Shown here: positions 35,668-47,839 of the stretch, in pieces
Layout: each line of letters begins with the position of its first letter
How positions within the stretch are numbered: position 1 is the stretch's first letter
Assembly: GCA_015680685.1 (NCBI GenBank)
Contig: MNCI01004050.1
Span: 241,632-305,631 of the forward strand
Length of the DNA: 64,000 nucleotides
Reading direction: 5' to 3'
From: Gnetum montanum
Lineage: Eukaryota > Streptophyta > Gnetopsida > Gnetales > Gnetaceae
Notes under the pieces: generated by a model
Databases searched by the model: none
What the model saw: the letters and a program-made list of their open reading frames with translations, nothing else
Told to the model about the DNA's origin: nothing
Program-made: the position numbers and the translations under genes

Positions 35668-36175
35668 CTATGCACACACTTGTTTCTTGCATTGGTTGTG
35701 GGTTAGTGTACTGATCATGTTGGCATTTTGAAGTGTTGGCCCATCATTGCATCCTTTTGTATCATTGGTAATGCATGGAATCTTTTTTGTATGTATGGCC
35801 CCATGCTTGTCTTCCTTAGAAATGTCGAAAGACAAGTCTCTGATATTTAACTTAGCATCTATGGTGCTAAGCCATGCTCTCCCCATTATGATAGAAAATT
35901 CCTTGTCATTATTTTTCATGTCAATCGACAGAAAATTTCTTGGATATGACCATCCATTGACAGTGATAACCACATCCTGTATCTATCCCAAATGAATTGT
36001 GAAAAATTGATCTAGAAGCTCTAACTAAATGTTTCACTTCTTTTAAGGTTAGTAGGTTCCATGCCTTATATGTTTCTAGAGAGATCAAGTTGACTTCAAA
36101 ACCTAAATCTAGTAGAGGCTTGCATGGTAGATTTCTAGCTACTTGTAGATAAATCAAAGGAACTTCTAGATCCAT
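35668..36175 (-). pseudogene. Element B aspartic protease
   Basis: Cleaves the Gag-Pol precursor. IYLQVARNLPCKPLLDLGFE shows the catalytic site as DLG instead of the usual DSG/DTG, followed by VNLISLETYKAWNL. After a frame break come FSIIMGRAWLSTIDAKLNIR and LSFDISKEDKHG. The latter blocks align with the element C protease (IIMGRA-LSTIDSRLGIRDLS). No RT follows; the sequence passes into spacer. Confidence 0.75.
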
Positions 36176-38773
36176 TTTTGTTCTTGGGAAGTGTTCTTGC
36201 CTTGATCCAATCTGATGCTATCTCTATTAGCATGATAGTCTGCACATTCATATTTGATAATGGTGGAAGCTTATTGTTTCTAGGAGAATCTTCCATAGAA
36301 GAATCATGTTTCAATGAGGATCTACCTCTACTAGTCTTTTCTAGGCTTTTCTTTAAGAAAGGAAATTTTTTTGATTGGTCCTTAGTGTTGTTGGTAAAAT
36401 CCTCTATTTGTATGTTCACCACTCTTGTAGCTTTTCTTTGTTGTGGTTGTGATGGAAATTCCCCTTGCATAGTAGGTGGTGGAACTAGCAGTAAAGAATT
36501 AGGAGTTGGAGTTAATGAATTAGTTGCTTGTGGATGCATGTGTGGATTATAGTCTATCCTTGGCATTTTGGGTCTATGGTATTTAGGTGGGTAGTATTGC
36601 GAAGTTTGAATTGCTACATTTGCTGGAGAAATTGGACATTGCACAAAGTATCCATATGGGTTTGGTTATAGATATGGGTACTATTGGTGTGGTTGTGGCA
36701 TGGTCCACAATTGGGGTTGTTGCCACTATTTATGATATTGCTCTTAGTGCTATGGGTAGGCTCCATTGGGATAGTATGTGGGTTGGGAGGCTTTCCTATA
36801 GTTACCTTGAGGGTAAGGTAATCATTTGGGCATCTATCTCTTAATAAAATTCAGGTTAAGTGCATATACCCTTATTTCTTATAAGTGTGCCATTATAGGA
36901 AAACATCCCTTGGGATGTTTGTATTGGTATACGACACATCCTTCCTCATCTTCGGAGCTTATTTTTGAACATTTAGCCATTGAGGCCACTTTTCCTTTCT
37001 ATATAAAATCTCTCTTCTTTTTCTTGTCCTTACCTTTAATGAAGGCTTGCTTAGTTCATTCCTCCACAATCTTTAAAGCTATTGCAAACTTCTCATCAAC
37101 CAAATCCCACATCTTTTCTACCTTAGCTAGTATGTCAGTGATATATTTTTGAATGTGTAGAGTCTTTTTCTAAATCACTTGATTCAAGGTCTCTTCTTGT
37201 TGTGGGTCACAAACTCTTGCATCCATTTTCTAGATGGATGAATCTTTGTTATATTCTTTTGCTAATTCTCTTTTCCTTAATTTTCTCACTTCCTTGGCCA
37301 CTTAATTGATTAACCTTTATATTTGATGGGTAGACATCTCAGGCAATCGATGTTGGGCATAAATCCCAAGGGTCTCTCAAGTCTTATTTCGAAGCTCATC
37401 AACAATGTGCCTCAGTTGCTCCTATTGAAAAAATCCATGGCCTTGACACCTATGTAATAGTGAATAATATTAGTCCATTGTTGCATCAAGGGATTCATGG
37501 ATCCCTTTTTTCAATCCTTGGATCTGTTTTCATAGATTGGACACTGGGAATAAGTTTGATATTTATCATTGAAAAGTTTCAGCATGGTACTACATCTCCT
37601 TATTAACTCTGGTTTAAGTGATCTATACCAACTTTCATATTCTTTCACAAGCATCCTTGGAAATAACTTCAATTTTTGCCAATCACTTTCTATGTTTTGT
37701 AGGAGGCAAGCATCATGGAATGTTTGAAGGTGATGTTGAGGATTAGCATTATAACTGCCCTTAGATCTAGGCATGTTATTCATGTCTAGCTACTTGATGT
37801 GGTTGTCCTTGACATGCCAGGTTGGTATATAGATAGCTTCCTAAATGTTGATCATATTGTAGGTTGCCAACAAGGGTTTATCATTGTCATCAAGTTCTTA
37901 AGATCTATTGTAGTGGTGCCTCCATCGATGCTCATATATTTCTTGATTCTCTCTTCTATTCTTATCCTTCTTATTTCATGGTCTTCATCTTCCTCATTAA
38001 AGTATCTTGAGAAATGGTCATAATAGTCATGAATTCTTCGTTCTTTCCTATCATGATCTCAATACCTTTGTCTCCTCTTGTTAGAGTCCACCAATGATCA
38101 TGAAGATGAAGATGAGGTTGTAGGAGAACAATGTTGGCTTGGTCTCCCTTGATAAATCTGGTATTCCTTCTTGGGAGACTCAACAAATACTATTATCCTT
38201 GAGTTCTACCTATACTTGAAGTCTGTTACCTTCCTTCTAGGTGTCTTTGATAGGGTGGAATGTAATTGAACTTTGATAGGTTCTTCAAGTCAAATGATAG
38301 GTGTTCGAGAAGGATCCTCATGATTCTAGTGGAGTTTTTCTCAATAAAAACATCACCATAAAGTTTTTCTAGGACAACTAAAGTGTTAATATACTTCTGT
38401 TTGTTATGTACATGCTTAATTTCCATGGCATCATCTCTTTTCATCTACTCCTCTATGGGTTGATATAGCCTTGTCATGTGCTGGGTCACATGGTACCCTT
38501 CCTGTACCTGGTTCAAATTCATTCCCCTTAAGGTAGTTTGAAGCATGCTAGGTACTGCTATCTTTGGAGGTCAGACTATGTTGCCCTATATGTCTCTCCA
38601 TCTCATTTTTTCAACTTGATAAAAGATTAAAGTAAATTCTGGATGTATGGATTAGTGTGAGCGTATATGATTTTGGTTTGCATGGGTAACCCCTAGTCTT
38701 CTTCCTCATTAGTTTTTTCATTGCCTCTTTGTAGTTCTTTAGTAGGTGGTGATTGGTTTTTAAGTGAAGCCAT
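36176..38773 (-). pseudogene. Element B Gag
   Basis: Starts at an ATG (38,773) and contains the gypsy gag core at 37,511-37,783: GSYNANPQHHLQTFHDACLL, WQKLKLFPRMLVKEYESWYR, RRCSTMLKLFNDKYQTYS. The C-terminal part at 36,135-36,644 is proline-rich (YYPPKYHRPKMPRIDYNPH) and runs into the protease region. At least two frame changes and several stops. Closely parallels the gag of A and C. Confidence 0.8.
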
Positions 38774-38898
38774 GTTGAAATTATGACACTTGTTAAGTGT
38801 GTGTGTGTTTAAATTTTATTTAAGGATTATAAGTTTTTACTTTGAATTCCTAATACAACAAACTTCGTGCAATTAACTACTTAGCACTCATTGACTAT

Positions 38899-38916
38899 CC
38901 TCAGTAGTGGCCCCAA
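38899..38916 (-). other. Element B primer-binding site (degenerate)
   Basis: Reads TGGGGCCACTACTGAGGA directly after the 5-prime LTR. It occupies the same place as the tRNA-Asp-like sites of A, C and E but is more diverged. Confidence 0.5.
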
Positions 38917-39819
38917 TGATGAGTGGTAAAGCAATCCAACATCCAACCATACAAGTCATGAGTGTTCACACATGACACGATCATAATCTATAGATAGGTA
39001 ATGTTGATATGCTAGTAATTAAGTTAAGTTTGAGACTATTGTCTTCCCATGTGAAGTTAGTGAAGTACAAGTGTATGATTTAGCTCACCATGAGGCATAT
39101 GATAGTTGATGATATTAGGCCCACTTTACTCCTAGCTATAAACATAATGGAGAATGAAATTTAATCTAAGTCTAGGTGGATGCAAGTAAGCAAGTAAGTC
39201 TACTCTAGCCTAAGGCAATGAGTATTCGGTCTTGATTTTCCGTACACACCTTGGACTTCATGTAACTGTTGCTAGGCTATGAAGCATCATGCTATTGGGC
39301 ATACCAAGCAATAACACTACTAGGCTTACCAAACAATTACACTTAAGTGCTTAAAATTAGTCATACTCATTCTGCTTACTATTGACAAGTAAAAGTAAAG
39401 TACTTTGGAAATTAAAGTGTTATGTTAAGAAAGTAGTAAACATTATGCTAAGTGAAATAGTAAACTTGGAGAACACTACAATGGTGGGAAATAGCTCGAT
39501 CTTTATTTCCATGCATAATTCGTGTCTAAGTACAAATTGTTGGAACAAAGATTTTGTTCACTATGTCACACCACACTGCAGCCATCCACACTTGTAATCA
39601 CTAAGTCTAAATTCGAAAAACAAAATTGCAAGAGTCTAGTTACTATTGGAATGAAAAGTTAGCAGATCGTGCACCCAAGTGTCGTATTTATAGGGTTGCA
39701 CACATCTTGATACATCGTATCAATGATGACATATTGAGGAAATTGACATTGAATCAATGACATCGTTGATACGACATTGTTGCTATGATGTCAAATTGAC
39801 CAAAAATTTAACTTCATCA
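38917..39819 (-). repeat. Element B 5-prime LTR
   Basis: 903 bp, TGATGAGTGG to CTTCATCA, paired with 28,427-29,307. Confidence 0.9.
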
Positions 39820-40110
39820 AAGAGCTTGTAGAATTTCTCAAGAAAACACAAATTATTTTTGACTAGAATCCCTTTGATTTTGCAACCCAAAAAGTGTTAG
39901 CTAAAGCTCATTATACTAAACAATGTTGAGACACTTTTGAAGCTAAAAGCGCTCTTACTAAAAGTTGCATGTCCTATAGAAAATTGAACATGAACCTTGT
40001 ACAGAGCCATAACATCCTTATTAATTATCACATAATCACATAAAGAATTAAAAGAAATGCTACAAAACTCCAAGGATCTAGATTTAACATTGATTTAGTA
40101 ATATAGAATG
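39820..40110 (+). pseudogene. L1-type LINE fragment, continuation after element B
   Basis: ELVEFLKKTQIIFD, NPFDFATQKVLAKAHYTKQC and DTFEAKSALTKSCM fit the segment between endonuclease and RT in plant L1 proteins (A..Y...L....E..L..KS). It continues the fragment that ends at 28,426; the junction frame is restored if element B and one duplication copy are ignored. Confidence 0.6.
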
Positions 40111-40378
40111 TAGTTGCAAAATGAATAAAAATTATCAATTAGAATCATAAATAAAGTATAGTAACATATTTCAATAAAAGTTATTACTACTTTCGTAAAT
40201 AATTAAATAAAATTGATTTAAATAAAAATGAATGCACAAGCACCAATATGTAAATGTTAAAAAAATAGAATAAATTATATGACTAATAACTATAGAAAAA
40301 ATGATTTCAATGACACTCGTTTCAACTCAATCAAACATTTAGAAATAAAGATATTGACATTTGAAGTTTATTAAATAA

Positions 40379-40409
<31 letters not shown>

Positions 40410-40933
40410 ACATTCATATATAATAAAATACTATTTTTCTTTTGAACCTATAGCACAGATTGAAGTGTAAATTATCCTTGCAACATCATGAGTTAAATGA
40501 TAAAAATGAAAATTTCATGTTTATCATAGTTTATTATTTATTCAGAGATATAAGTACATGAGTCAAATATCCAAAAAGTATACAAGGTTTCTATTTTACA
40601 AAACTACAAAATATACAAAATGTATTTTTCAAGTTTAGAGGATCTATCTTGTACATAATTGTATAACCTATCACCTCATATCTCTCTTCTAGAATTTTCC
40701 TAACTACTCTAGGCTCTTTACATTGAAATGCAAAATAAGCTAAAACCCCTTAAATAAAAAAGGTTCTTTTATTTCCATATTCATGAAGCTTAAAGATTTT
40801 AGGCTAATGGCTAGATAAAGATCTCCAATTAAGTATTCAAAATTATTCAAAGTCCTAAAATAATATAAATTCTCCAAAAATCCAAATATTTTATATTTTA
40901 TCTAGAAATCTATAAAAGATTGGTATTTTTTAT
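40111..40933. other. AT-rich, with (AAT)n microsatellite
   Basis: An (AAT)n run at about 40,377-40,403. No coding frame. May include more decayed LINE. Confidence 0.4.
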
Positions 40934-41782
40934 TGATTAGTCATGAATTGGTGGCTGCGATATCGCACCCATGATATCGTGTACGCGATATCACAGCCTA
41001 GACGCTATATCGCGTACGCAATATCGCAGCCTGTCTCCTCATCTATAAATAAGAGGTAGGCAGTTTTGGAAGTTAGGTTTTTGGAAGTTTAAGTTTTCAA
41101 TAGTTTCTAGTATGTTAGTTTTTCTTCTCAACCCTTTTCTCCCAGTGCATGCCCACAGTGTGATGATTGTAATTGTACGGCATCCTTATTCAAGTGTGAC
41201 GTACTTGGACACGCACATGACTGGCAATAAAGATCAAGATTACTTCATCGTTGTAGCATCCACTTAGCTGAATTATTTATTTAATTGTTATTGTTATTTA
41301 CTGATTTCTTAGTTAATATCTCTCTACCCTTATCTCCTAGTAATGCGGAATGAGTATGACTTAATCACAGGCATTTAAGTGTGACTACTTGGTAACCCAG
41401 TAGCGTACTTAGGCCATGCGTTTGGTAATCCCAGTGGTAGTCATGCATGAGGTCCAAGATGTGTATGGAGGATTGAGGAATAGATGCTCATCATACTTAG
41501 GCTAGTTTAGATTCTCTCACACACACACTCTCTCTCCTAGTTTAGTTGATATTATTTCCCATCATCCTTAGGAGTAGGATTAGTGTAGGAACACATCATA
41601 CACCTCACTCTGGACTAAACCATATGTGACAAAGCTAATACTAGTCTAGGTGGGACTAAACCATCTACGAGTAACCATCTAGGTGGGAAGACAGTGAACT
41701 GCGATCTACGGAGTTCGATCGGATTGTGCGTGAAATGCTCGTATTCATATGGTTGAGTATAGGGGTACCTCACCACTCATTA
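40934..41782 (+). mobile_element. Solo LTR, hybrid of families C and A
   Basis: 849 bp from TGATTAG to ACTCATTA, with possible duplication TTTAT / GTTAT (4 of 5). The first 110 bases hold five GATATC-type palindromes as in family C, followed by TATAAATAAGAGG. From about 41,140 it follows family A (CAGTGCATGCCCACAGTGTG, then CAATAAAGATCAAGATTACT). No internal sequence. Confidence 0.8.
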
Positions 41783-42804
41783 GTTATCCTCATTGCCAAA
41801 ATAATATGCCAACAGGTCTTGGAATAACTTCATTAGTAACATCGTCAACAACCAATGTACATGCATCAACAGTAGAATAAGTAATGACTATGCCTTACTA
41901 CATACCACTAGACTCAACTATTTAGTGTCATAGTCTTTCCTAGTTTGTTAGCCTATCATGAACTTATGAATCAAAATCCATCCAAATCCTTGTTCTTGTG
42001 GAATGAGTCCCACTAAGAAACACTCTACTAATGCATGTAAATGAGGGAATCTAAAACATTCATAGCTTTCATTACTAGCTAAGAAAACCTAGTCATAGTA
42101 TATATTATTTTATTATATTTCAAATTCAAAAGATTTCCAAAATAGCCAAAAATTCATCATAGCCAAAATCCCATAAAATTATTACAATATTCTATTTATA
42201 TGAAAGAGTAATCTAAAATAATCATAAAATATCCAAGAAGAAAGTTGGGTAGATTTGCCACATATTCCAAAAATTCACCAAAAGATAGAAAAAAATTTGG
42301 ATAGAATTATAATACAAATTTCTATATAAATGCAAGCTTGCAATGATAAAAATTTGATATGGTATCTACATAATAATTAAAATCATAAAAAAATAATGAA
42401 GATCCATGGAGCAAAGAGAAATAGTATAAAATCCAAAACAAAGTAGGACATCTACATGAAGAGGAAAATAAAATAAACTTCCTGAAAGTGTTGTAGGAAC
42501 TTTCAAAATCTTCTTATTAGCTTTCATTCCCATTGAAAACACCCATAATATATTTTACTTTGCTTCAAACCTATACACCAAAAATCCTTCATGAATTAAA
42601 CAAAATGTATTGAAGTCCAAAATCTATTTATAAGCTAAAGAATTACATTCAATGTGACATGTGGACTTGGTACGTGTGTAGAAACGAAAGAAATAGGTTG
42701 AAATGAAAGAAACTTAACTTGAAATGATTCTAAGATGAAAAAACTAAGTGGAGAATATTTTCTATTTGAAGAAAACAAAGTGAAAAATCATATGCATAGT
42801 CTTG
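41783..42804. other. AT-rich, nothing recognised
   Basis: No open frame or known repeat seen. The AGGGT at 42,805-42,809 is the target duplication of element C. Confidence 0.45.
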
Positions 42805-42809
42805 AGGGT

Positions 42810-43586
42810 TGATGAGCCGCGATATCGCATCCGCGATATCACGGCCCACCACAACATCTATAAATAAGAGGCAGCTTTCCCTTATTTCTTCATCTAGATC
42901 TAGACCCTTAGCCAAACTATAGCAATTTTACCATTCAAGAGTTAGAATAATTTCCATGTGCCCGCAGTAGGTGTCCTAAAGTGAACGGATCTTTATTCGA
43001 GCAAATTGTACCTGAGCACACATTTGTGTATGGCAATAAAGATGAAATTTTTGATAATTCTTTTTAGCATATGGACTAAGCTAAATGGGAATTAATTACT
43101 GTTAAATGTTTAAATGCTTTCCTAGATAATTAATCTCTCTCAACCCTTGACTCTCCTAGTTAAGTGCATTCAGTACAACCGCTTCGAGCATGTGTGTAAC
43201 GCTTGGTAACCCACTAACCAAAGGCGTTTGGTAATCTCAGCAGCATTGCATTGGTTCAGGGTGTGTGTGGCAAGTAGGAACAGATACTGGTGCTAGGAAA
43301 ATTAGAACTTAGTTAGTGAGTAGTTAATGAAAGTTAGTCACTTAGTTCTCTTCACCTTTTCCCTATTAGTGTAAAGACATTAAAAAGAGAAAAGATATAA
43401 AAATCATATACCTCAAGCTTAACCATACAACCATGATAATACAAGTAAGCTTGGGAAGACAACGATTGATTAACCTTAAGTGTTCCATTAGGACGCGTAA
43501 GCACTTAGTCCTTGGAGTTTAACTAGATCGCGTGTGAGATGCTCGTATTTGTATGGTTGAGTGTAGGGGTACCTTGCCACTCATCA
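42810..43586 (+). repeat. Element C 5-prime LTR
   Basis: U3 only 49 bp long with two GATATC palindromes, then TATAAATAAG (42,859-42,868). AATAAA at 43,035-43,040. U5 with the paired TTGGTAACCCA / TTGGTAATCTC motif at about 43,200-43,240. Confidence 0.95.
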
Positions 43587-43587
43587 T

Positions 43588-43605
43588 TGGCACTGTTGCC
43601 AGGGA
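43588..43605 (+). other. Element C primer-binding site
   Basis: TGGCACTGTTGCCAGGGA, one base after the LTR end; three transitions from the complement of plant tRNA-Asp 3-prime end. Confidence 0.8.
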
Positions 43606-43732
43606 CTTAGTTGTTTGTGTGCTACGTAGAACATAGGAAATCATCCACATCATTGGGAAGCTAGAACAAACCCTTAGGGTTGATTAGAAGAAAAATAAGA
43701 TAACAGTAAACAACACACTGAACAAGACAAAA

Positions 43733-46282
43733 ATGTCTTCTTCTTTGCACAAAAGCATTTCACTACCTAGGAACAACACTAGAGAAATTTGGCAGCACAA
43801 CATACGTAATTAAGATTCGCCAGTTCCTCAACAATTTCGTGTGGTATATATTCATCATGATGAGTATATACCAGACTTTACCTTTATTCTCCATCAAGAT
43901 GAACAACTGTGTTGGAGAGACTTGGAGGGCAACATAGTGTTGCCTCCAGACCGAGTAGTCCCCAACATGCTCCTTCATGCTCTTGCATGAATAGGCATGT
44001 CACAATTGTACGTAGAGTATGTTGCATGTGATTATGACACAAGGGACTACCATCCCATAGAAGCGCAATGTCAATGGGACTTGCAACAGGAGAGTTACCA
44101 CACATATTTGAAGGGCAAAGGACCCCATAACGCTTCATCCATCTTAAGCAAAATTGAGGGTGGTGAACCTATTTCAATAGGTTCTCCACAAAACGATGTT
44201 CCCACTCCTAACGATAGTCAGGAGATGGTGTATCAGAACCTCTACTCCATGATTCACAACCTTGGTTTTGATTCCCACAAACACCAAGTGTTCAATGAGG
44301 GAACACAAACAGATGATAAGGGTGGGCATTCTAATCGTCATCACGATCGGGGTCGAGACCACCAAAGAGAAGGTAGGAAACATCGTCATGATGATGATTC
44401 TCCTTCTTCTTCACCTTCATCGTCACATTCACCCTCTCCTTCAGTATCAGGACACAGTCATAAGGAGCCTAACCTTGAGGATAAGGGTAAGCATAGTGAG
44501 AAACCTTGACGAGAGAGTCGGGAATGAGGACGAGGGCACTCGAAAGAATCAAGGCATGGAAGAAGGGAGATTAGGGAACTGCATATACATCACAGATGCT
44601 ATGAACAAAATGACCAAAAAGGCACATGAAGCATGTTAGACATAATGGAGGTCGTAAGAATTCCCACAAGGCACCAAAAAGATAGCAGGATTAGGAGGTT
44701 AGACATGAATAATATCCCACGATTTGAGGGGGGAAACAACGTTAATCCTCAAAATCACTTACAAGAATTTCACGATGCATGTGCCTTGAAGAACATCGAG
44801 AACGAGTGGCAAAAATTAAAGTTTTTCCCAAGGACACTGATGAAAGGAGTGGAAAGCTGGTACCGGTTCTTAGAACCAGAATCCATTCGGAGGTGGAGTA
44901 CGATGCTAGAACTGTTTAACAAGAAGTATCAAACGCACTCCTGGGTGTCCAACTTGTGAAAGAAAATCCAAGAATGGAAGCAAGCAGCTCATGGACCCTT
45001 GGATGCTACCATGGCCCAATACTATGCACTATTACATCATTGCCTGGGCCATGGGTACTCATAGCAAGATCAACTATGCCATCTCATAGATGGACTTAGG
45101 CATGAAACAAGGAGAATCCTTGGAACGTATGCCCAAGGGAGATTATCAGAGCTTAGGTTCCATCAGATCCATAGATTGCTGGAGCAATTAGCCAAGAAAG
45201 AAGGGGAGCTATGTAAGAGAGAAAATGTGGAAGAATATAGCCATGATCCTTCCCTCCGAAAAAGGGGAGTGAGATTCTGTGAGGAGGAAGAGTCACCACT
45301 CGAGGAGATGGTGAATAGGAAAACCTTGCTGCTCCAAAAACTAACAACAGAAGTGTTGGCAAAGGTAGACCAAATGTGGGACTCCTTAGACAGTAGATTT
45401 GAAACCATTCTCAAAATTGTAGAGGAGTCTAAGGAGCGAGGTAGTGACTATGATAAAAAGAAAAAGAGGGATTTGGACCATGCACGTAACAAAGGTAAGG
45501 GTAAAATGGCTATCATCGAAGAGGTTGTGGATTCTGATACAGACAATGACGGTGGATATGAGATATGCCAATATGACCATCCTAAGGGATGTTGCCTAGT
45601 AATCTCACATCTGCAAGAGTCTGGGGTGTATGCACTCAACCCACGACTTAACAAACGGAAAGCACCCCGAAGGTTACCTTATTCCCAAGGTAACCAAAGA
45701 TAGTTTCACCAACCTTTAATGTATTATCCAAGTGGAATTCCTTCACAACCTATTGAGCAGCACTAGTAGTGGAAATACCCACAGTCATGGGGGATGCCAC
45801 TGCCAAGGCAACAATACCCTTACCGGCAACCGGATCCATATGGCTACTATGTGCAGCAGCCAATCTCTCCAAGTGACTCTGTTGGTCACATGATAGCACA
45901 ACGTCACTACCAAGCTCAGGAGTATTATAGAACTCCTTCTCCTCGGAGAGACAACCCACAAACATACCATCCTCCAAAACCATCCGCAACTCTCACACTG
46001 TTCGCTCCATTACCACCTGCTCTAGCAATGCAAGGGGTACTCCCCACTCAACTGCAACAACCCAATGTCACGAGGGATGTGAATCCTCAACTTGCAGTTG
46101 ATTCTGACAACCTTATGCAAAAAAGATCTTTCTTCAGAACCAACAATCCAACCAAGCCCTCACCATCACAAGCGGTTGAACATCTGAACACCTCCCTATC
46201 AAGTAAGGCTTCGGGGCCTCCTTCAACTCAAAAATCAAGCTTAACGTACACGGTTATGTTAACACATGCCGTTATTGACTAG
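43733..46282 (+). pseudogene. Element C Gag
   Basis: ATG at 43,733, shortly after the primer site (MSSS start, as in element F). The N-terminal part (to 44,509) has FRVVYIHHDEYIPDF and an S/P/H-rich linker. The core gag domain is at 44,633-45,230: PRFEGGNNVNPQNHLQEFHD, WQKLKFFPRTLMKGVESWYR, RRWSTMLELFNKKYQT, then LIDGLRHETRR and the charged LLEQLAKKEGELCKRENVEE. After it come YDHPKGCCLV and a P/Q/Y-rich tail with YGYYVQQPISP, as in element A. In-frame stops at 44,507 and several later places, among them CGA-to-TGA type changes. No CCHC knuckle is visible. Confidence 0.88.
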
Positions 46283-46750
46283 ATTAAGGTGGGCTACCTT
46301 CCTAGGAAATTCTTTGATCTTTGAAGTCCTCTAATCTATCTCCAAGTCGCTGGGATTGAACCATGTAAAGCTCTTCTGGACTCAGGTTCCAGAGTCAACC
46401 TAATATCACAAGAGATGTATAAAGCTTGGAACTTGTCTCCCTTAAGGAAGAGTAACATTTGACTAGAATTGACTGACCAATCCATCACTGTTCCCTTGGG
46501 ACTGGTGGAGGACATTGTTACCACTATATGTGAGTGGTCGTATCCAGCTGATTTCCTGGTGATACAAGTAAACAACGGTAAGGGGAAATTCCCAATAATA
46601 ATGGGAAGAGCATGACTAAGTACTATAGATTCACGCCTAGGAATCCGCGATCTTTCCTTGGAAATATCCAAGAAAAACACTTTTGGAAAGATCGAGAAGA
46701 AGAAAGTTCCATGCATTGTATACAGTGACACGAGGTGCCATTTCATGTAG
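46283..46750 (+). pseudogene. Element C aspartic protease
   Basis: IYLQVAGIEPCKALLDSGSR with an intact DSG catalytic triad motif, then VNLISQEMYKAWNL, and the flap-distal block FPIIMGRA, a TGA stop where element B has W, LSTIDSRLGIRDLS. Three internal stops, in the Gag-Pol frame. Confidence 0.82.
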
Positions 46751-47839
46751 AAATTATGGGTTATGCAAAGTTTAGCATTGCTTGCATGCAATCAGTGTGC
46801 ACAAGACATTAATATACAAACGTGCCTGTATGCAGCAGCCACATGACAAGAAGACACCCAATGGCTGATGGTTGATCAAGAGAGCAACTCACTAACTTGC
46901 ATGGAACTAATTGAGCGACTAACTAGTGCTTACATCGAAAGCATAGACACACTAGAGCAAGTTCGTTGCCAACTTCCAAACTTTAACCTTGAAAACATCA
47001 ACTGGTGGAAGTTGTAAATTCCTGAGATATTTAAACAAGAGCCCCTAGATTTGAAACCATTGCCCATCATTCTGGAGTATATGACCCTCAAAAATAGAAA
47101 GTCAGTGATCATCAACGCAAGGCTTGTTCCTAAAAAGAAAGAAAGACTTTTGAAGGTGATAAAAAAGTGGTCAAAAGCCTTTTCCTGGTCATACCCCGAG
47201 TTAACTGGAATAGATCCTAGGATATGCCAGCATAGGATTTACATGGACCCCTCCATGAAACCTCATAAACAACCGCAGAGGCGATTGAATCCAAAATTGA
47301 AACCAATAGTAAAAGAAGAAATAGAACAACTTCTTAAGGTTGGGTTCATATATCCCATTACTAATAGTGAATGGTTTAGCCTTTTGGTAATCATGCCTAA
47401 AAAGGGAGGCAAATGGAGGATGTGTATAGATTTTAGGCTGCTAAACATGGCAACATTCAAGGATCACTTTCCATTGCCATTTGTTGACCAAGTCTTAGAC
47501 ACCATAGCAGGGCATCGCTATTATAGTTTTCTGGATGGCTATAGTGGATACAACCAAATACGAATAGCACCAGAAGATCAAGCCAAGATAATGTTCACCA
47601 GTCCTAGGGGAACATTTGCATATAAACAAATGCCATTTGGCTTGTGCAATGCTCCTGCCACGTTTCAATGCGTAGTTCTAAGCATATTTCAATAGCAAAT
47701 AGGAAATGAAGTGGAAGTCTTTATGGATGAATTCTCCACTTATGGAACAAGCTTTGATCAAGATTTGGACCGATTAGAGAAAGTGCTGAAAAGATGTGTA
47801 GAAACCAACTTAAGGCTCAATTGGTAGAAAAGCCATCTA
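46751..47839 (+). pseudogene. Element C reverse transcriptase
   Basis: Copies element RNA into DNA. RT block from about 47,230: KPHKQPQRRLNPKLKPIVKE, GFIYPITNSEWFSLLVIMPK, GGKWRMCIDFRLLNMATFKD, FPLPFVDQVLDTIAGHRYYS, FLDGYSGYNQIRIAPEDQAK, MPFGLCNAPATFQ. The catalytic box at 47,720-47,731 reads FMDE instead of FMDD: the second aspartate is replaced. Stops at 47,693 and 47,826. Upstream (46,751-47,050) is a spacer between protease and RT. Confidence 0.9.

Larger units (their letters stand above)
28427..39819 (-). mobile_element. Element B: gag-protease LTR element with extra ORF, no polymerase
   Basis: LTRs at 28,427-29,307 and 38,917-39,819 (TGATGAG ... TTCWTCA). Flanking ATGAG / AAGAG matches 4 of 5, and the interrupted LINE continues on both sides, which confirms the borders. 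In element sense it carries a degenerate primer site, gag, aspartic protease, a spacer with the conserved hairpin, and an extra ORF of about 3 kb with a later solo LTR insertion. A TTGGGGTA purine tract precedes the 3-prime LTR. RT, RNase H and integrase are absent. Probably a deletion derivative of an element C-like ancestor moved in trans. Confidence 0.9.

Noticed and set aside
36178-37152. Plus-strand ORFs over element B gag
   Set aside because: Antisense to gag/protease; hydrophobic composition is an effect of reading the complement.
43884-44389. Minus-strand ORFs over element C gag
   Set aside because: Shadows of the gag frame.
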